Assembly (NCBI RefSeq): GCF_017742995.1
Contig: NZ_CP072425.1
Coordinates: 744,001-808,000, forward strand
From: Pseudoalteromonas viridis
GTDB taxonomy: Bacteria > Pseudomonadota > Gammaproteobacteria > Enterobacterales > Alteromonadaceae
DNA length: 64,000 nt
Direction: 5' to 3'
Under the pieces are notes generated by a model, which did no database searches, was not told the origin of the DNA, and was given only the letters and a program-made list of their open reading frames with translations. Made by a program: the position numbers and the translations under genes. This document shows positions 8,977 through 19,651 of this stretch, piece by piece. Position 1 is the first letter of the stretch, and each line of letters starts with the position of its first letter.

Positions 8977-9978
8977 TTATTTCTTGGTAAGAAACATGTC
9001 TGGCATTTCTGGCAGGTCGTCCATGTTTCGTGCGATCCACTCAGCGGTATTCAGCAGACCTTCTTCCAAATCAACTTTGGCTTCGAAGTCAATAAGCTCT
9101 TTTGCTTTATCTGTCTTAGGAATACGCAGTTCGATATCCGCTGACAGTGCATCTTTAAAGACAATCTTAGATTTTGAATTCAGTACACGACAAATCGTTT
9201 CCGCCAAACCAAAAATCGTGGTCACTGCGCGCGCATTACCAATGTTAAATGACTCACCCACAGCTTTTGGCATTGACAGCGCTTTCATTAACGCATCCAC
9301 CATGTCATCCACATAACACCATGCACGAATTTGCGCACCGTCTCCAAAGATGTAGATATCTTCGTTCTTCAGTGCTTTACGGATCATGATTGAAATTGCA
9401 CCTTCACCGATCTGACCTGGACCATAGACGTTGAATGGACGGAACGTTACTGTCGGCAGGCCGTGCTCTCTGTGATAAGCATGTGTTAAGTGCTCGCCAG
9501 CCAGCTTACTGACCGCGTATGTCCAGCGCGCTTCACCAACCGCACCGGTTGTTGTTGAATCAACTTCATCCACGCGGTATGCACGGCTACCAAACACCTC
9601 TGACGTAGAGAACTCCAGGAAACGCTCTACCGTGCCTGCCTGATGGGCCGCCTCTAGTGCGTTTGCCGTCCCGGTCATGTTCACTGTCATCGTGCGAACA
9701 GGGCTTTTTACTGTGTTATCAATCCCTGCAATGGCCGCTGCATGGATAAAAATCTCTGAGCCTTTCGCCGCTTCAATCAGGTGCGCCTGGTCAAGCACGT
9801 TACCTTGTACTAAACGTAAGTTCTCGTGGTTGGCGAATGACTGGCTTTTTAACGTATTACGGTCCAGGTTATCATAAGCAACGATTTCGTTATCGTTAAC
9901 AAGCTTACCAATCAGTGTTGAACCGATGAAGCCTGCACCACCGGTGATGAATATTTTCTTACCCTTTAATTCAATCAT
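8977..9978 (-). CDS. Extended SDR nucleotide-sugar epimerase or dehydratase
   Basis: A 333-residue extended short-chain dehydrogenase/reductase of the NAD-dependent epimerase/dehydratase family. The N-terminal Rossmann motif is [10 protein letters not shown] (about residues 10-19). The catalytic Tyr-Lys pair is in [12 protein letters not shown], and [11 protein letters not shown] and a C-terminal [11 protein letters not shown] region are typical of nucleotide-sugar enzymes. It could make a 4-keto or 4-epimeric sugar for the DegT aminotransferase that follows. It does not look like WbpI, which belongs to the non-hydrolysing UDP-GlcNAc 2-epimerase family, so that step is unaccounted for. Gaps to its neighbours are 48 and 88 bp, wider than elsewhere in the operon. 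Confidence 0.8.
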   Translation of the reverse strand: MIELKGKKIFITGGAGFIGSTLIGKLVNDNEIVAYDNLDRNTLKSQSFANHENLRLVQGNVLDQAHLIEAAKGSEIFIHAAAIAGIDNTVKSPVRTMTVNMTGTANALEAAHQAGTVERFLEFSTSEVFGSRAYRVDEVDSTTTGAVGEARWTYAVSKLAGEHLTHAYHREHGLPTVTFRPFNVYGPGQIGEGAISIMIRKALKNEDIYIFGDGAQIRAWCYVDDMVDALMKALSMPKAVGESFNIGNARAVTTIFGLAETICRVLNSKSKIVFKDALSADIELRIPKTDKAKELIDFEAKVDLEEGLLNTAEWIARNMDDLPEMPDMFLTKK

Positions 9979-10026
9979 TTTCTATGTCTCTTTAAATCAC
10001 TTTAATTGCTATGTTGCTTAACCTAT

Positions 10027-11091
10027 TTAAAGGTAACCATGCATCGGTAGGCTAAACACTGAACTTGCTAAACGTTCCGCAACCGGAAAGTCTCCTTCCT
10101 GATAACCCAACGCTTTAAATGCGGTTTGTTGATGCATACACGTACCATAGTAAACCATGGTCGGAATACCTTGTGCCTTATACTTCGCCATGTCTGCATC
10201 ACGCTCTGCTGACGTCAACGTGTATTGTGCCCAGGAGCTGACATACCCCTGTGGAACAACCGGCGTTTTGTACGTGTCTTTTAATTCTGCCGTGTACTTC
10301 TGCGCTGCTTTGTTGCGATTAATCAACTCTTGCGGGAAGGCCGCTAGCTTTTCAAGCAAGACTGCCGCCTGAATGGTATCCAGGCGTGAGTTCATGCCAA
10401 TACGTACGTTATCGTACTTATCTTTCCCTTTACCGTGTACACGATACGACCTTAACAGCGCGGCATAGTCATCGTTGTCTGTGAATAAGGCACCGCCATC
10501 ACCATAGCAGCCTAATGGCTTTGCCGGGAAGAAACTGGTTGTCGCAATATCACCGAATGACCCCGCACGCTGACCATTGATTTCACCACCAAAGCCTTGC
10601 GCCGCATCTTCAATGATTTTCAACCCATACTTGTCCGCGATTTGTCTCAGTGCAGGGTAATCTGCTGGTAAGCCAAACAGGTCCACCGCAATAATCGCCT
10701 TTGGCTGTAACTTACCTTCGGCCAGTGTGGCCTCAATGCGTTTTTCTAAGTCTGCCGGACAGATGTTGAAGGTGTCTTCATCCGAGTCAACAAAAACAGG
10801 GGTCGCCCCCTCGAACGCAATTGTTTCAGCTGTCGCGAAGAACGTAAAGGTAGGACAAAAAACCGCATCCCCTTCTTTAACATCTAACACCATCAACGCC
10901 AACGTCAGTGCATCTGTACCATTGGCACAGCTTATGGTGTGCTTCACGCCGACATAGTCTGATAACTGCTGCTCCAGCTCTTGCACTTCCGGACCCATGA
11001 TATAGTGACCATGGTCTAAAACCGCTTGAATTCGCGCGTCGATTTTGTCTTTTAAGTGCTGATATTGCGCTGCTAAATCTATAAATTGCAT
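10027..11091 (-). CDS. wbpE: WbpE-type UDP-sugar 3-aminotransferase, slightly short
   Basis: A 354-residue DegT-family aminotransferase starting MQFIDLAAQYQHLKDKI, close to the QFIDL start of WbpE. PLP-site segments are visible: ISCANGTDALTLALMVL, IIEDAAQGFGGE with the Asp, and TTSFFPAKPLGCYGDGGA with the Schiff-base Lys. WbpE transfers an amino group from glutamate to UDP-3-keto-GlcNAcA made by WbpB. It lies 20 bp after wbpD, in the order wbpB-wbpD-wbpE. The protein ends at SLPMHGYL, whereas related enzymes usually continue for a further helix. The C-terminal tail thus appears shortened by roughly 10-20 residues; activity is uncertain but likely, because the active site is complete. Confidence 0.86.
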   Translation of the reverse strand: MQFIDLAAQYQHLKDKIDARIQAVLDHGHYIMGPEVQELEQQLSDYVGVKHTISCANGTDALTLALMVLDVKEGDAVFCPTFTFFATAETIAFEGATPVFVDSDEDTFNICPADLEKRIEATLAEGKLQPKAIIAVDLFGLPADYPALRQIADKYGLKIIEDAAQGFGGEINGQRAGSFGDIATTSFFPAKPLGCYGDGGALFTDNDDYAALLRSYRVHGKGKDKYDNVRIGMNSRLDTIQAAVLLEKLAAFPQELINRNKAAQKYTAELKDTYKTPVVPQGYVSSWAQYTLTSAERDADMAKYKAQGIPTMVYYGTCMHQQTAFKALGYQEGDFPVAERLASSVFSLPMHGYL

Positions 11092-11111
11092 TTAATAATT
11101 ACTTCTACGAA

Positions 11112-11687
11112 TTATTTAATTGAAACAAAGCCATTTTCTAAATGATAGTGCTCGCCGGTGTGCTCACAGGTAGCAATGCCATTTCCATCCAGTGGCAAAT
11201 CGAGTTGTTCACCGTATTTGCTGATCCAGCCAATTTGTTTAGCAGGTACGCCAACCACCAGGGCAAAGGGTTTTACGTCTTTGTTTATCACCGCACCGGC
11301 CCCCACCAGGGAGTATTCACCAATGGTGACACCACACACCACCGTGCAGTTTGCCCCCAGTGTGGCACCGCGCTTAACAAGTGTATCGCGATACTCTGTT
11401 TTGCGTTCGATGAACGCACGCGGGTTATACACATTGGTAAACACCATGCTTGGGCCACAAAACACGTCGTCTTCCAGGTGCACATTGTCGTATACCGACA
11501 CGTTGTTTTGTACTTTGACGTTGTTACCTATCGTCACTTTGTTACCGATAAAAACGTTCTGACCTAAAGAGCAACCTTCACCGATTTGCGCGCCACCACA
11601 CACGTGCACAAAATGCCATACCCGTGTGTTCGCACCAATTTGCGCGCCGTCATCCACAATGGCGCTGTCGTGCACATGGTAACTCAT
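11112..11687 (-). CDS. wbpD: WbpD-type UDP-sugar 3-N-acetyltransferase
   Basis: A 191-residue left-handed beta-helix acetyltransferase. It starts [16 protein letters not shown], has regular hexapeptide repeats, and carries [20 protein letters not shown], a segment characteristic of WbpD/WlbB-like enzymes. It ends its helix at [20 protein letters not shown]. WbpD acetylates the 3-amino group of UDP-GlcNAc3NA made by WbpE, giving UDP-2,3-diacetamido-2,3-dideoxyglucuronate. It follows wbpB by 3 bp and precedes wbpE by 20 bp. A decayed second copy lies at about 20,885-21,163. Confidence 0.9.
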   Translation of the reverse strand: MSYHVHDSAIVDDGAQIGANTRVWHFVHVCGGAQIGEGCSLGQNVFIGNKVTIGNNVKVQNNVSVYDNVHLEDDVFCGPSMVFTNVYNPRAFIERKTEYRDTLVKRGATLGANCTVVCGVTIGEYSLVGAGAVINKDVKPFALVVGVPAKQIGWISKYGEQLDLPLDGNGIATCEHTGEHYHLENGFVSIK

Positions 11688-11690
11688 GAA

Positions 11691-12662
<972 letters not shown>

Positions 12663-13190
12663 TTAAAGTCTAATATCAGCTTCTGATGGCTTTAATACGT
12701 GCTTAACATCGTATAAAACGTGATTCTCTTTACCGAAGAGTGCAAACTGCTGCACTCTTAGTTCATTCAGCTCTGAATGGCCTACAGCCAATACAACTCC
12801 GTCATATTTACCTTTTTCAAGCTCAGCGATTAAATCAATGCCATATTCATGCTTAACTTCTTCTGGGTTCACCCAATCGTCAATTACATAAACTAACATG
12901 TTAAAATCTTGCAATTCTTTAACGATGTCGATAGTTTTAGTGTTGCGAACATCCGGGCAATCACTTTTAAAAGTGAAACCTAGAATCAGTACTTTTGCTT
13001 CGTCGAATGAATTTTCTTGCTTGATAGCTTTTTAACAAGCTGGGTAGCTACGTGCTCACCCATACAATCGTTAATTCGACAGACTGCCAAAATCACTTAT
13101 GGGCGATAACCTACTTCTTGTGCTTTTTTTGTAAGGTAATAAGGGCCAACACTGATACAATGACCACCGACCAAACCTGGCTTGAACTTT
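12663..13190 (-). pseudogene. wbpA: Decayed second copy of wbpA (3' part)
   Basis: The last 83 codons are open and end [16 protein letters not shown], exactly as the intact WbpA at 21,329-22,612 ends. About three quarters of the last 78 residues match by hand count. Upstream, nucleotide similarity to the intact gene continues to about 13,190 (opposite 21,861), but with small deletions and stop codons. The key Asp of the VLAVDHSEL segment is Gly here. The first 250 or so codons are gone or unrecognisable. It sits directly before intact wbpB, where a functional wbpA would be expected. The protein is surely inactive. Confidence 0.88.
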
Positions 13191-13773
13191 AACGGGCGAT
13201 ATTATACTCGTTTTCCTTCGGGAGTCTAGTTTCTAGTTGTTAATGGCCAACTAAACTGCGCCGGCTGTGGCTAATACAATTGTACCGGCTTAGACTTGCT
13301 CACAGCAACTATTAGGTGTGAAGAAGCACTCCCTGCTAGCAGCTTTTTTAAGCCTCCTGATGAGCTTACTGTCCTTTAGCATGGGTGAACAACTGCTAGT
13401 CTATGAGAAGTTACGCCCTTTCAACAACCTGTGAAACGCTGACAACAAGATTTCCCTTCATAGAAGTGTTCCAGTGCGAGCATTTACGTTTCCTTACCTG
13501 GGTCTTTAGTCTGTTTGGAGTACTTAGCACATACAGAGGGCTGCAAAGCAAAGATACTTTCTCAATCGTCCCTGACTTGTTAGCACCTATGTAAGAACCT
13601 GTTTGCAGTTTTTTCCGTTCCTCCTTTTCCAGTCATAAAACAGTCTTAAGTGTCACTTATATTAAAAGCAACTGCTTTTTGGTGTTGTTACATCACGTAC
13701 ACAGTTGCGGGGATCTCAAAGGCATCCGAATACAAGCTGCAACTATAACAGGTGAGATAGGTTGGGAAAGGCG
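13191..13773 (+). other. 583-bp stretch without a recognisable gene
   Basis: The short frames here show no family motif. The segment lies between the decayed wbpA and the divergent ugd, so it should hold the ugd promoter, but no convincing -35/-10 pair was found. It may contain further decayed wbp or glycan sequence beyond recognition. Confidence 0.4.
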
Positions 13774-14940
13774 ATGAATATCACAGTTGTTGGAACAGGT
13801 TATGTTGGTTTGTCGATTGCTATGCTGCTTGCGCAGCATCATGATGTTGTCGCTCTGGACATATCATCAGAAAGGGTGGAGAAGCTTAATCAACACTCCT
13901 CCCCGATTGTAGACAAAGAAATATCTGATTTTTTATTAAATAAAGAACTGCACTTCATGGCTACAACCGACAAAGCTCTAGCCTATCGCCATAGTGATTA
14001 TGTGATAATTGCGACGCCTACCGACTATGATCCAAACACAAATTATTTCAATACAGCGTCAGTTGAACTAGTCGTAGGTGATATTTTGGCACATAACAGA
14101 AACTCAACCATCGTCATAAAATCAACTGTCCCGGTTGGATATACCGAGCGGATAAAAAGCCATTTTGATACAGACGGGATCTTTTTCTCACCGGAGTTTT
14201 TACGTGAAGGTAAGGCGCTATATGACAACCTATACCCCTCACGTATCATAGTTGGCGGACACTGTGAGCGTGCCCGGACGTTCGCAGCACTCCTCTCTAA
14301 TTGCGCGCACAAAACAGATATAGACGTTTTATTTACTGACTCAACGGAAGCTGAAGCCATCAAGCTTTTTTCAAATACCTATTTAGCAATGCGAGTTGCT
14401 TACTTTAATGAATTGGACACATATGCTGAAAAGCACGGATTAGACTCAAGACAGATCATTGAGGGTGTTGGTTTAGATCCCAGAATAGGTTTGCATTATA
14501 ACAATCCTTCATTTGGTTATGGTGGATATTGCCTGCCTAAGGATACCAAGCAGCTGCTGGCAAACTATAAAGATGTCCCAAACAATTTAATCCGTGCCAT
14601 TGTCGAGGCGAATGATACCCGCAAAGACTTTATTGCCGAATCAATTATAAAAAGGCGCCCAAAAGTTGTTGGCATCTATCGACTGATCATGAAAGTCGGT
14701 TCAGATAACTTTAGGTCTTCAGCCATTCAGGGAGTCATAAACAGGCTGAAACACAATGGTGTAGAAGTCATTATTTATGAACCAGTGCTACATCAACGCG
14801 AATTTTTTCACTGCGGCGTGATTGAAAATATAGAGGAATTTAAGCAGATATCTGATGTGATAGTCGCTAATCGCATGGTGAGTGAACTTACCGATGTTGT
14901 GGCGAAGGTCTACACAAGAGATTTATTTGGTTGTGATTAG
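13774..14940 (+). CDS. ugd: UDP-glucose 6-dehydrogenase
   Basis: This enzyme makes UDP-glucuronate from UDP-glucose with two NAD. The N-terminal NAD motif reads [20 protein letters not shown]. The catalytic Cys is Cys253 in [19 protein letters not shown], and [12 protein letters not shown] matches the family. The ATG at 13774 gives 388 residues, the same as E. coli Ugd. A TTG four codons earlier, behind AGGTGAG, is an alternative start. It is the only plus-strand gene in the left 29 kb. It is flanked by unassigned DNA on the left and a MITE-like repeat on the right, so it probably moved here separately. UDP-GlcA may be a precursor for one residue of the polymer. Confidence 0.92.
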   Translation: MNITVVGTGYVGLSIAMLLAQHHDVVALDISSERVEKLNQHSSPIVDKEISDFLLNKELHFMATTDKALAYRHSDYVIIATPTDYDPNTNYFNTASVELVVGDILAHNRNSTIVIKSTVPVGYTERIKSHFDTDGIFFSPEFLREGKALYDNLYPSRIIVGGHCERARTFAALLSNCAHKTDIDVLFTDSTEAEAIKLFSNTYLAMRVAYFNELDTYAEKHGLDSRQIIEGVGLDPRIGLHYNNPSFGYGGYCLPKDTKQLLANYKDVPNNLIRAIVEANDTRKDFIAESIIKRRPKVVGIYRLIMKVGSDNFRSSAIQGVINRLKHNGVEVIIYEPVLHQREFFHCGVIENIEEFKQISDVIVANRMVSELTDVVAKVYTRDLFGCD

Positions 14941-14948
14941 GTGAGTTA

Positions 14949-15108
14949 TACCAATTTGCTTAATTAAGTGTTCTATTTTGAGGCGAGAAAACAGGGTCGA
15001 TAACAAGGCAAAAATTTTGCTATTTAGTTGTTCTAAATGAGAAATTTTTAACGCCGTTAGCGTCATATTTGCTCCTTCAAATTGAACAGGTATTTAGTGA
15101 AATTGGTA
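14949..15108. repeat. MITE-like element, copy 1
   Basis: A 160-bp element with imperfect terminal inverted repeats of about 25 bp. It opens TACCAATTTGCTTAATTAAG, and its other end, read in reverse complement, opens TACCAATTTCACTAAATACC. It is flanked by a 3-bp direct repeat, TTA (14946-14948 and 15109-15111), consistent with a target-site duplication. A second copy lies at 29,269-29,476. There is no coding capacity, so it would have been moved in trans. It lies just after the ugd stop codon. Confidence 0.82.
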
Positions 15109-15633
15109 TTAGGTATTATTAAAATAGGCAAACACTTGGCCGCTCATACCAGACACAGCTATTTATTGCTCAACAATTGCAGCGAGACTATTGGTGGACT
15201 TACGAAAGTCTATGAGCGGCCAGTTCAAGTAAGCCGCTGTACTTTCCAGCATAACATGACTGTTCGCCCCGCAAAAAAGTTGTTCCGCTACACATCAGTT
15301 GTTGATAGTAGCGCCACAATGCTTTGCCCATGTATGACTTGTAACAATAGAATCCGGAGAAAGGGCTCTTTCAAGGCAGGCTTAGCACGTTCAGCTCCAA
15401 TTGAGATCAGAGACATACTTTAACATTCAGTAGCTAAGTGTGACTTAGATAACGCTTACAAGAAGTCATGATTATAGTTAATTATACATATAATTTTAGA
15501 CTCAAGATATAGCCTCATTTTGCAACATTTTACTATCTTGACATTGAAAAATTGCAAAATAAGGATTATCAGATCACCCAGGCCTTAATATAGACCTGTA
15601 AATTACATATTTTTCAGCAATTGCAAATATAGA
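15109..15633. other. 525-bp stretch without a recognisable gene; perfect 12-bp inverted repeat
   Basis: No family motif was recognised. The longest frame starts inside the MITE-like repeat and is probably chance. A perfect inverted repeat, TGGCCGCTCATA (15137-15148) and TATGAGCGGCCA (15211-15222), encloses 62 bp. Its role is unknown; it could be a recombination or insertion scar. The stretch separates two convergent genes, ugd and the WecG-like transferase. Confidence 0.4.
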
Positions 15634-16359
15634 TTATAGGTGCGACTTAATGTAATTAAGTACAAATTTGGGGTAATCTTTAAATATGCGTTTCCTTACA
15701 TGGCTATGAAGTATAGCGCGCTGTAACCAACGAATACCGAGCTTTTTTACTAATGGGTGATAATAGTCGCCCTTTGTGGCTGTTTGCTCAAGAAAGCCAC
15801 CACAAGTATAAAATTCATTTGCTGACGTATTTTTTGCAACACATTTAAGCAAAAACTCTTCTTGCAATGGTGTCCCCATACCGACAATTACGATATCGGG
15901 TTTGGCAAGCATAATTTCATCAACAGCCTGACTTTTTTGTTCATCGTTGTCGAAATAGCCATCACGACAAATACAGACTTGAAGCTGGGGAAACAACTCT
16001 TTCATCTTTTGCTCAAGCACAGCGGCATGCTCTGGTTTGCCACCAATAAAAGCGACTCGAAGCCCCTTATTTTCAGCTCTCAGCAAAGTATCTTTCGCAA
16101 TAGAAGATAAATCGAAACTCACTCTATCAATCTTGTTATCACAAAATAAGTTATGAAGCTTTGTGTGTAATATACCATCTGAAAATATGTAATTAAATTG
16201 CTCCACTAATTCCGGGCGGCTCTGTAGTATTGAATATGAAAATGGATTAACAAAAGTAGCTATAACTATTGAACCCTCGCCCTCAAGCTCGTTTATGGCA
16301 CTTTGCCATCTCGACTTAGGAACAATTTTTTCATCTAAGAATTGATACTCTTTACGCAT
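15634..16359 (-). CDS. WecG/TagA/CpsF-family glycosyltransferase (GT26)
   Basis: A 241-residue enzyme of GT family 26, which includes WecG and TagA and commonly adds the second residue to an undecaprenyl-diphosphate-linked sugar. Family motifs are FSDGILHTKLHN, VAFIGGKPEHAAVLEQKM, IVIVGMGTPLQEEFL and GIRWLQRAILHSHVR. The track of this frame opens with TTG, but the ATG at 16359 is a better start, with GGA at suitable spacing. It follows the Wzy-type gene by a few bases. Together with the WecA-like initiating transferase at 23.4 kb it could build the first disaccharide. Acceptor and donor are not determinable. Confidence 0.87.
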   Translation of the reverse strand: MRKEYQFLDEKIVPKSRWQSAINELEGEGSIVIATFVNPFSYSILQSRPELVEQFNYIFSDGILHTKLHNLFCDNKIDRVSFDLSSIAKDTLLRAENKGLRVAFIGGKPEHAAVLEQKMKELFPQLQVCICRDGYFDNDEQKSQAVDEIMLAKPDIVIVGMGTPLQEEFLLKCVAKNTSANEFYTCGGFLEQTATKGDYYHPLVKKLGIRWLQRAILHSHVRKRIFKDYPKFVLNYIKSHL

Positions 16360-16373
16360 ATCATCCAACTAAT

Positions 16374-17537
16374 TTAGTTAAGTTCTTTGCCATTAGAAAA
16401 TACGCCTTCATAATCTTTAACCGACTCTAGGAGGCAAATAATCACAAGCGCAAACATGATTAATGTACTACTGAACGCAGATACTGATAAACCATTGATC
16501 GCTATAAGTGAAAAGCAAAAAAATGCATCTCTATTTTTTACGCCTTTAGTTATAAGTATTTTTCTGGTAAGAAAGTAAATTACAAAAAATGACAAAATAC
16601 CATGCTCCATGACAGCTCTAAGCCAAAATGAATGCAGGATTACTGGATAACAAGTTTCTTTGTCTGCCTGGGAAAATAACACTTGATAAAAATTGAGTCT
16701 TTGACAAGATTGGTCAAGTAAAGGCGTAAGGGGAGCATTACCTATCATAATCTCCTTAAAACCCCACTCCTGAACATTTTCAAAGAATACAAGCATAAAT
16801 ATATATCGATCTACCTCTTCAACGCCTCCGGCAGTCATTCGAGAAAGAAATACAGCGACTACAATTAAACCAATTAAACCAAGCACGGTTATTTTAAAAA
16901 TTTGTTTTAAGCTCATGCCAGAAAAGGGTTTAAATTGATAAACATAAATAGCTGCGAGCCCTAATATACCAGAGCGAGAGCCTGATAGTAAGATAACGAC
17001 CACAAAAAGGAAAAACTTAAATTTATTAGATGCACCTAAATAAACGTAAAAAATATAAAGTAAGGATAAAAAGCAGATTTCAAAGTTATTCTCTGTATAC
17101 AACGGGGGGCGAAGATCTCCAAGAGCTCTTCCAACAGCATATTTTATCATGAAGAACATAAAAACCAATTCGAAACCGGCCTTAAAATGCTCTATAGAAA
17201 TAACTTCTCTTTTACAAATAAGAGATATAATAATAAAGTAGACTATAAACTTAAGAGATATCATCAAATCTCTTAAGTAAACAAGTTCAGAGTTATATGC
17301 TACATACCAGAAATGATAAAACAAATAAGCTATCAACAGCAAAGTACATAGCAGCATCTCTCGGCTTGTCTTGAAGAAAAGGAGAGAAGATATGATAAAC
17401 AAGTCGAAGTATGAAGTAAAATCTACATTTACTCCAATCAAAAACATGCCTAATGAAACCAAAAATGCAGAGGTTAAAAAAAGTACGACTGCTGCTTCAT
17501 AGTATGTAGTTAGCGACATAGATTTTGGCAATTTCAT
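16374..17537 (-). CDS. wzy: Wzy-type O-antigen/polysaccharide polymerase
   Basis: A 387-residue, strongly hydrophobic protein with about 10-12 predicted membrane segments. A large polar loop lies at about residues 220-280, and ILLSGSRSGILGLAAIYVY matches the short GSRSG-type motif often seen in O-antigen polymerases and ligases. Its place between wzz and a WecG-type transferase fits Wzy, which joins lipid-linked repeat units at the periplasmic face. Wzy proteins share little sequence, so context carries much of the call; an O-antigen ligase (WaaL-like) is the main alternative. The gene is clearly AT-richer than the dcw genes, as expected of acquired antigen loci. Confidence 0.76.
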   Translation of the reverse strand: MKLPKSMSLTTYYEAAVVLFLTSAFLVSLGMFLIGVNVDFTSYFDLFIISSLLFFKTSREMLLCTLLLIAYLFYHFWYVAYNSELVYLRDLMISLKFIVYFIIISLICKREVISIEHFKAGFELVFMFFMIKYAVGRALGDLRPPLYTENNFEICFLSLLYIFYVYLGASNKFKFFLFVVVILLSGSRSGILGLAAIYVYQFKPFSGMSLKQIFKITVLGLIGLIVVAVFLSRMTAGGVEEVDRYIFMLVFFENVQEWGFKEIMIGNAPLTPLLDQSCQRLNFYQVLFSQADKETCYPVILHSFWLRAVMEHGILSFFVIYFLTRKILITKGVKNRDAFFCFSLIAINGLSVSAFSSTLIMFALVIICLLESVKDYEGVFSNGKELN

Positions 17538-17573
17538 TTTCCCAAGTTTTATACTAGTACTTAACCATTATCA

Positions 17574-18488
17574 CTAACTATTTGACTTGCTCATAAAAAA
17601 ACCTCGATAAAAAGCGACTAAGCAGCCAAAGAATAAGCCCATAAATGCAAATAAAATTAAAATTAACAACCTTTTAGGGCCTGACTTGGCACTTGGCAGC
17701 ATTGCAGGATCTAACACTTTAAACAAATAGTCCTGTTTAACTGAAGCCAACATTTTCTCTTTTTCTTCAAAAACGATCATACTAAAGAAGGCCGATTTCA
17801 ATTCACTGGATTCGGAATTAGAAATGGCTGAGTTTAAATAGGCTATTTTTTCTTCCGAGTCAGATACAGCCCTTTCGCTCGCTTTCAAGTTAATGTAAAA
17901 AACTAGCTTTTCCAGCATTTCTTTTGCTATATATGGGGAGTGATGTGTCATATAAAGGTTCAAAAACCCTGATGCCTTGTCATAATCAATCGATAAATTA
18001 TCTTTCAAGAATACTTCAGCTAACTCTCGATCATTTGGCTCAGAAGTCGTTAATAAACCACTCTCTCTGATCCACTCACCATTGACGTATATTTCTGGGT
18101 TATAACTGAGTGTATTGGTATCAGGGTCCCAAGAATCAACAGCAAATACGTCAGCTTGATACTGATATCGTGACAGAAATCCACCGATAAAATGATTACT
18201 TTCTAGTAGCTTAAGTGCTGCTGCAACTTTCTTTTCTTTCCCACTCTCAGGTAACGAAATGCCGGCAAGGCTTGAAAGTTGTGACAGTCCGCCCCCTCCA
18301 CTAATGTCAGATGTACCTGATGACAATAAAGTTTCCGCCGTGTACTTGTTTGGCAATGAAGTAGCAAAAAAGAATCCTATTACTAAAAAAATAGAAAGGA
18401 GACTAAAAACCCAAAGTTTATTACTTAATAAAGCATCAATAAGCTTTCTTAAGTCTATATCATTCTGTTCTATCACATCTGAATTCAT
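17574..18488 (-). CDS. wzz: Wzz-type chain-length regulator
   Basis: A 304-residue inner-membrane protein with the Wzz layout. It has a short cytoplasmic N-terminus (NDIDLRKLIDALLSNKL), a first membrane helix (VFSLLSIFLVIGFFFA), a large periplasmic domain, and a C-terminal helix (LLILILFAFMGLFFGCLVAF) preceded by the Pro-rich segment PAMLPSAKSGPKR. It controls how many repeat units Wzy adds. An in-frame GTG lies at 18500, but the ATG at 18488 has a good CAGGT ribosome site and is preferred. It lacks the kinase domain of Wzc. A second, decayed wzz lies at about 22,677-23,400, so this copy probably replaced it. Confidence 0.88.
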   Translation of the reverse strand: MNSDVIEQNDIDLRKLIDALLSNKLWVFSLLSIFLVIGFFFATSLPNKYTAETLLSSGTSDISGGGGLSQLSSLAGISLPESGKEKKVAAALKLLESNHFIGGFLSRYQYQADVFAVDSWDPDTNTLSYNPEIYVNGEWIRESGLLTTSEPNDRELAEVFLKDNLSIDYDKASGFLNLYMTHHSPYIAKEMLEKLVFYINLKASERAVSDSEEKIAYLNSAISNSESSELKSAFFSMIVFEEKEKMLASVKQDYLFKVLDPAMLPSAKSGPKRLLILILFAFMGLFFGCLVAFYRGFFMSKSNS

Positions 18489-18601
18489 TTTTACCTGCAC
18501 ATTAATCGAATTAATAACCGCATTATCTCATTAAACTTGAGAATTAGGTCCACACCAGCACACTATACTAAGGATAGTCCTCGAAGCTGCTCCAAGAATT
18601 T

Positions 18602-19651
18602 TCAGGGCTTACGCCTAACACGGCCAGCCCTTCCTCTAAACTTTTTCCCCAACTTAACTTTTACCCTTAGCAAAACATCGTTGGGTATGAGCAGAACAGT
18701 TATTGCGACTCCCATAGTAACAAAAGCATTAGCCGGACTCATTTTAAACAACTCCAGTAAATGCTTTGATGTACGACCTAGTTCACCCTGAATCGCGGAG
18801 TTTATGACCTTTGATTTTACGAGTTTATGAGGAAACTTATCGCGTTCATCCTGTTTTAACTTTATAAAAGACTCCAATTCAGTAAGGTAGCTTGGATTTG
18901 AAAGCGCATCTTGACCATACTTGCGTCTTTGTTCATCAAAAAGCTTGGCTATTTCAGCTGCCGACTGTGCCTTAATATCATACTGAACATTTCGCGTTAA
19001 CGAATGCTCAGAAAACCGATAAAAGTACAAGGTTTCCGGTAAATTATATCCCTTGTATTTATTCGCCATCCTCCGGATCCAATCATAGTCTTCTGCAGGA
19101 CAACCTAAAAAGTACTCATTATACCCGCCAATACACTCTATTACATCCCGCTTAACCATAACAGAAGAGCCACAAAAACAGACTTCGATCTTATCATTCA
19201 ATGAGGCTTGAATTTCATCATTACCTTCTGGCAATATAACTTCTTGATACACTCTTCCTTTACTGTCTGTGCGGCTATAACCAGTCCCACAAAATCCATA
19301 TTCATGGTTTGCACTCAAAAATTTTACCTGCTTCTCTATTTTTGTAGCAGCGATCCAATCATCTGAGTCGAGAAATGTAATATACTCACCCGAAGCCAGT
19401 GATAATAGCTTATTAAAAGTTCGCAAATAGCCAAGATTTTGCTCGTTTTTATAAACACTTACTTTTTCATTCTTTGCTTCTAACTCTGACAACTTAGTTG
19501 CAGTGTCGTCCACACTACAATCATTGACAATAACGATCTCAATATGGCTATATGATTGATTCAATACAGAGTTGACAGCCTGCTCGACTGTATCTGAGCA
19601 GTTATACGCAGGTATCAACACCGAAACTAGTGGAGATGGTTTGTTAGTCAT
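18602..19651 (-). CDS. Family 2 glycosyltransferase
   Basis: A 349-residue GT2 (GT-A fold) enzyme. The N-terminal SVLIPAYNCSDTVEQAVNSV and EIVIVNDCSVDDTATKL are standard, and the metal-binding DxD is in ITFLDSDDW. A CPAEDYDWIRRM segment fits the catalytic base region. The C-terminus has one hydrophobic segment (AFVTMGVAITVLLIP) and a basic tail, suggesting association with the inner membrane. The ATG at 19651 is preferred over the longer frame because it overlaps the upstream stop (ATGACTAA) behind a strong GGGGGCGG site. Donor and acceptor are unknown; it should add one residue of the repeat unit. Confidence 0.88.
   Translation of the reverse strand: MTNKPSPLVSVLIPAYNCSDTVEQAVNSVLNQSYSHIEIVIVNDCSVDDTATKLSELEAKNEKVSVYKNEQNLGYLRTFNKLLSLASGEYITFLDSDDWIAATKIEKQVKFLSANHEYGFCGTGYSRTDSKGRVYQEVILPEGNDEIQASLNDKIEVCFCGSSVMVKRDVIECIGGYNEYFLGCPAEDYDWIRRMANKYKGYNLPETLYFYRFSEHSLTRNVQYDIKAQSAAEIAKLFDEQRRKYGQDALSNPSYLTELESFIKLKQDERDKFPHKLVKSKVINSAIQGELGRTSKHLLELFKMSPANAFVTMGVAITVLLIPNDVLLRVKVKLGKKFRGRAGRVRRKP

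Noticed and set aside
15082..15423. 113-codon plus-strand frame after ugd
   Set aside because: It starts inside the MITE-like repeat, has no ribosome site and no recognisable motif; its Cys/Arg-rich composition looks like chance.
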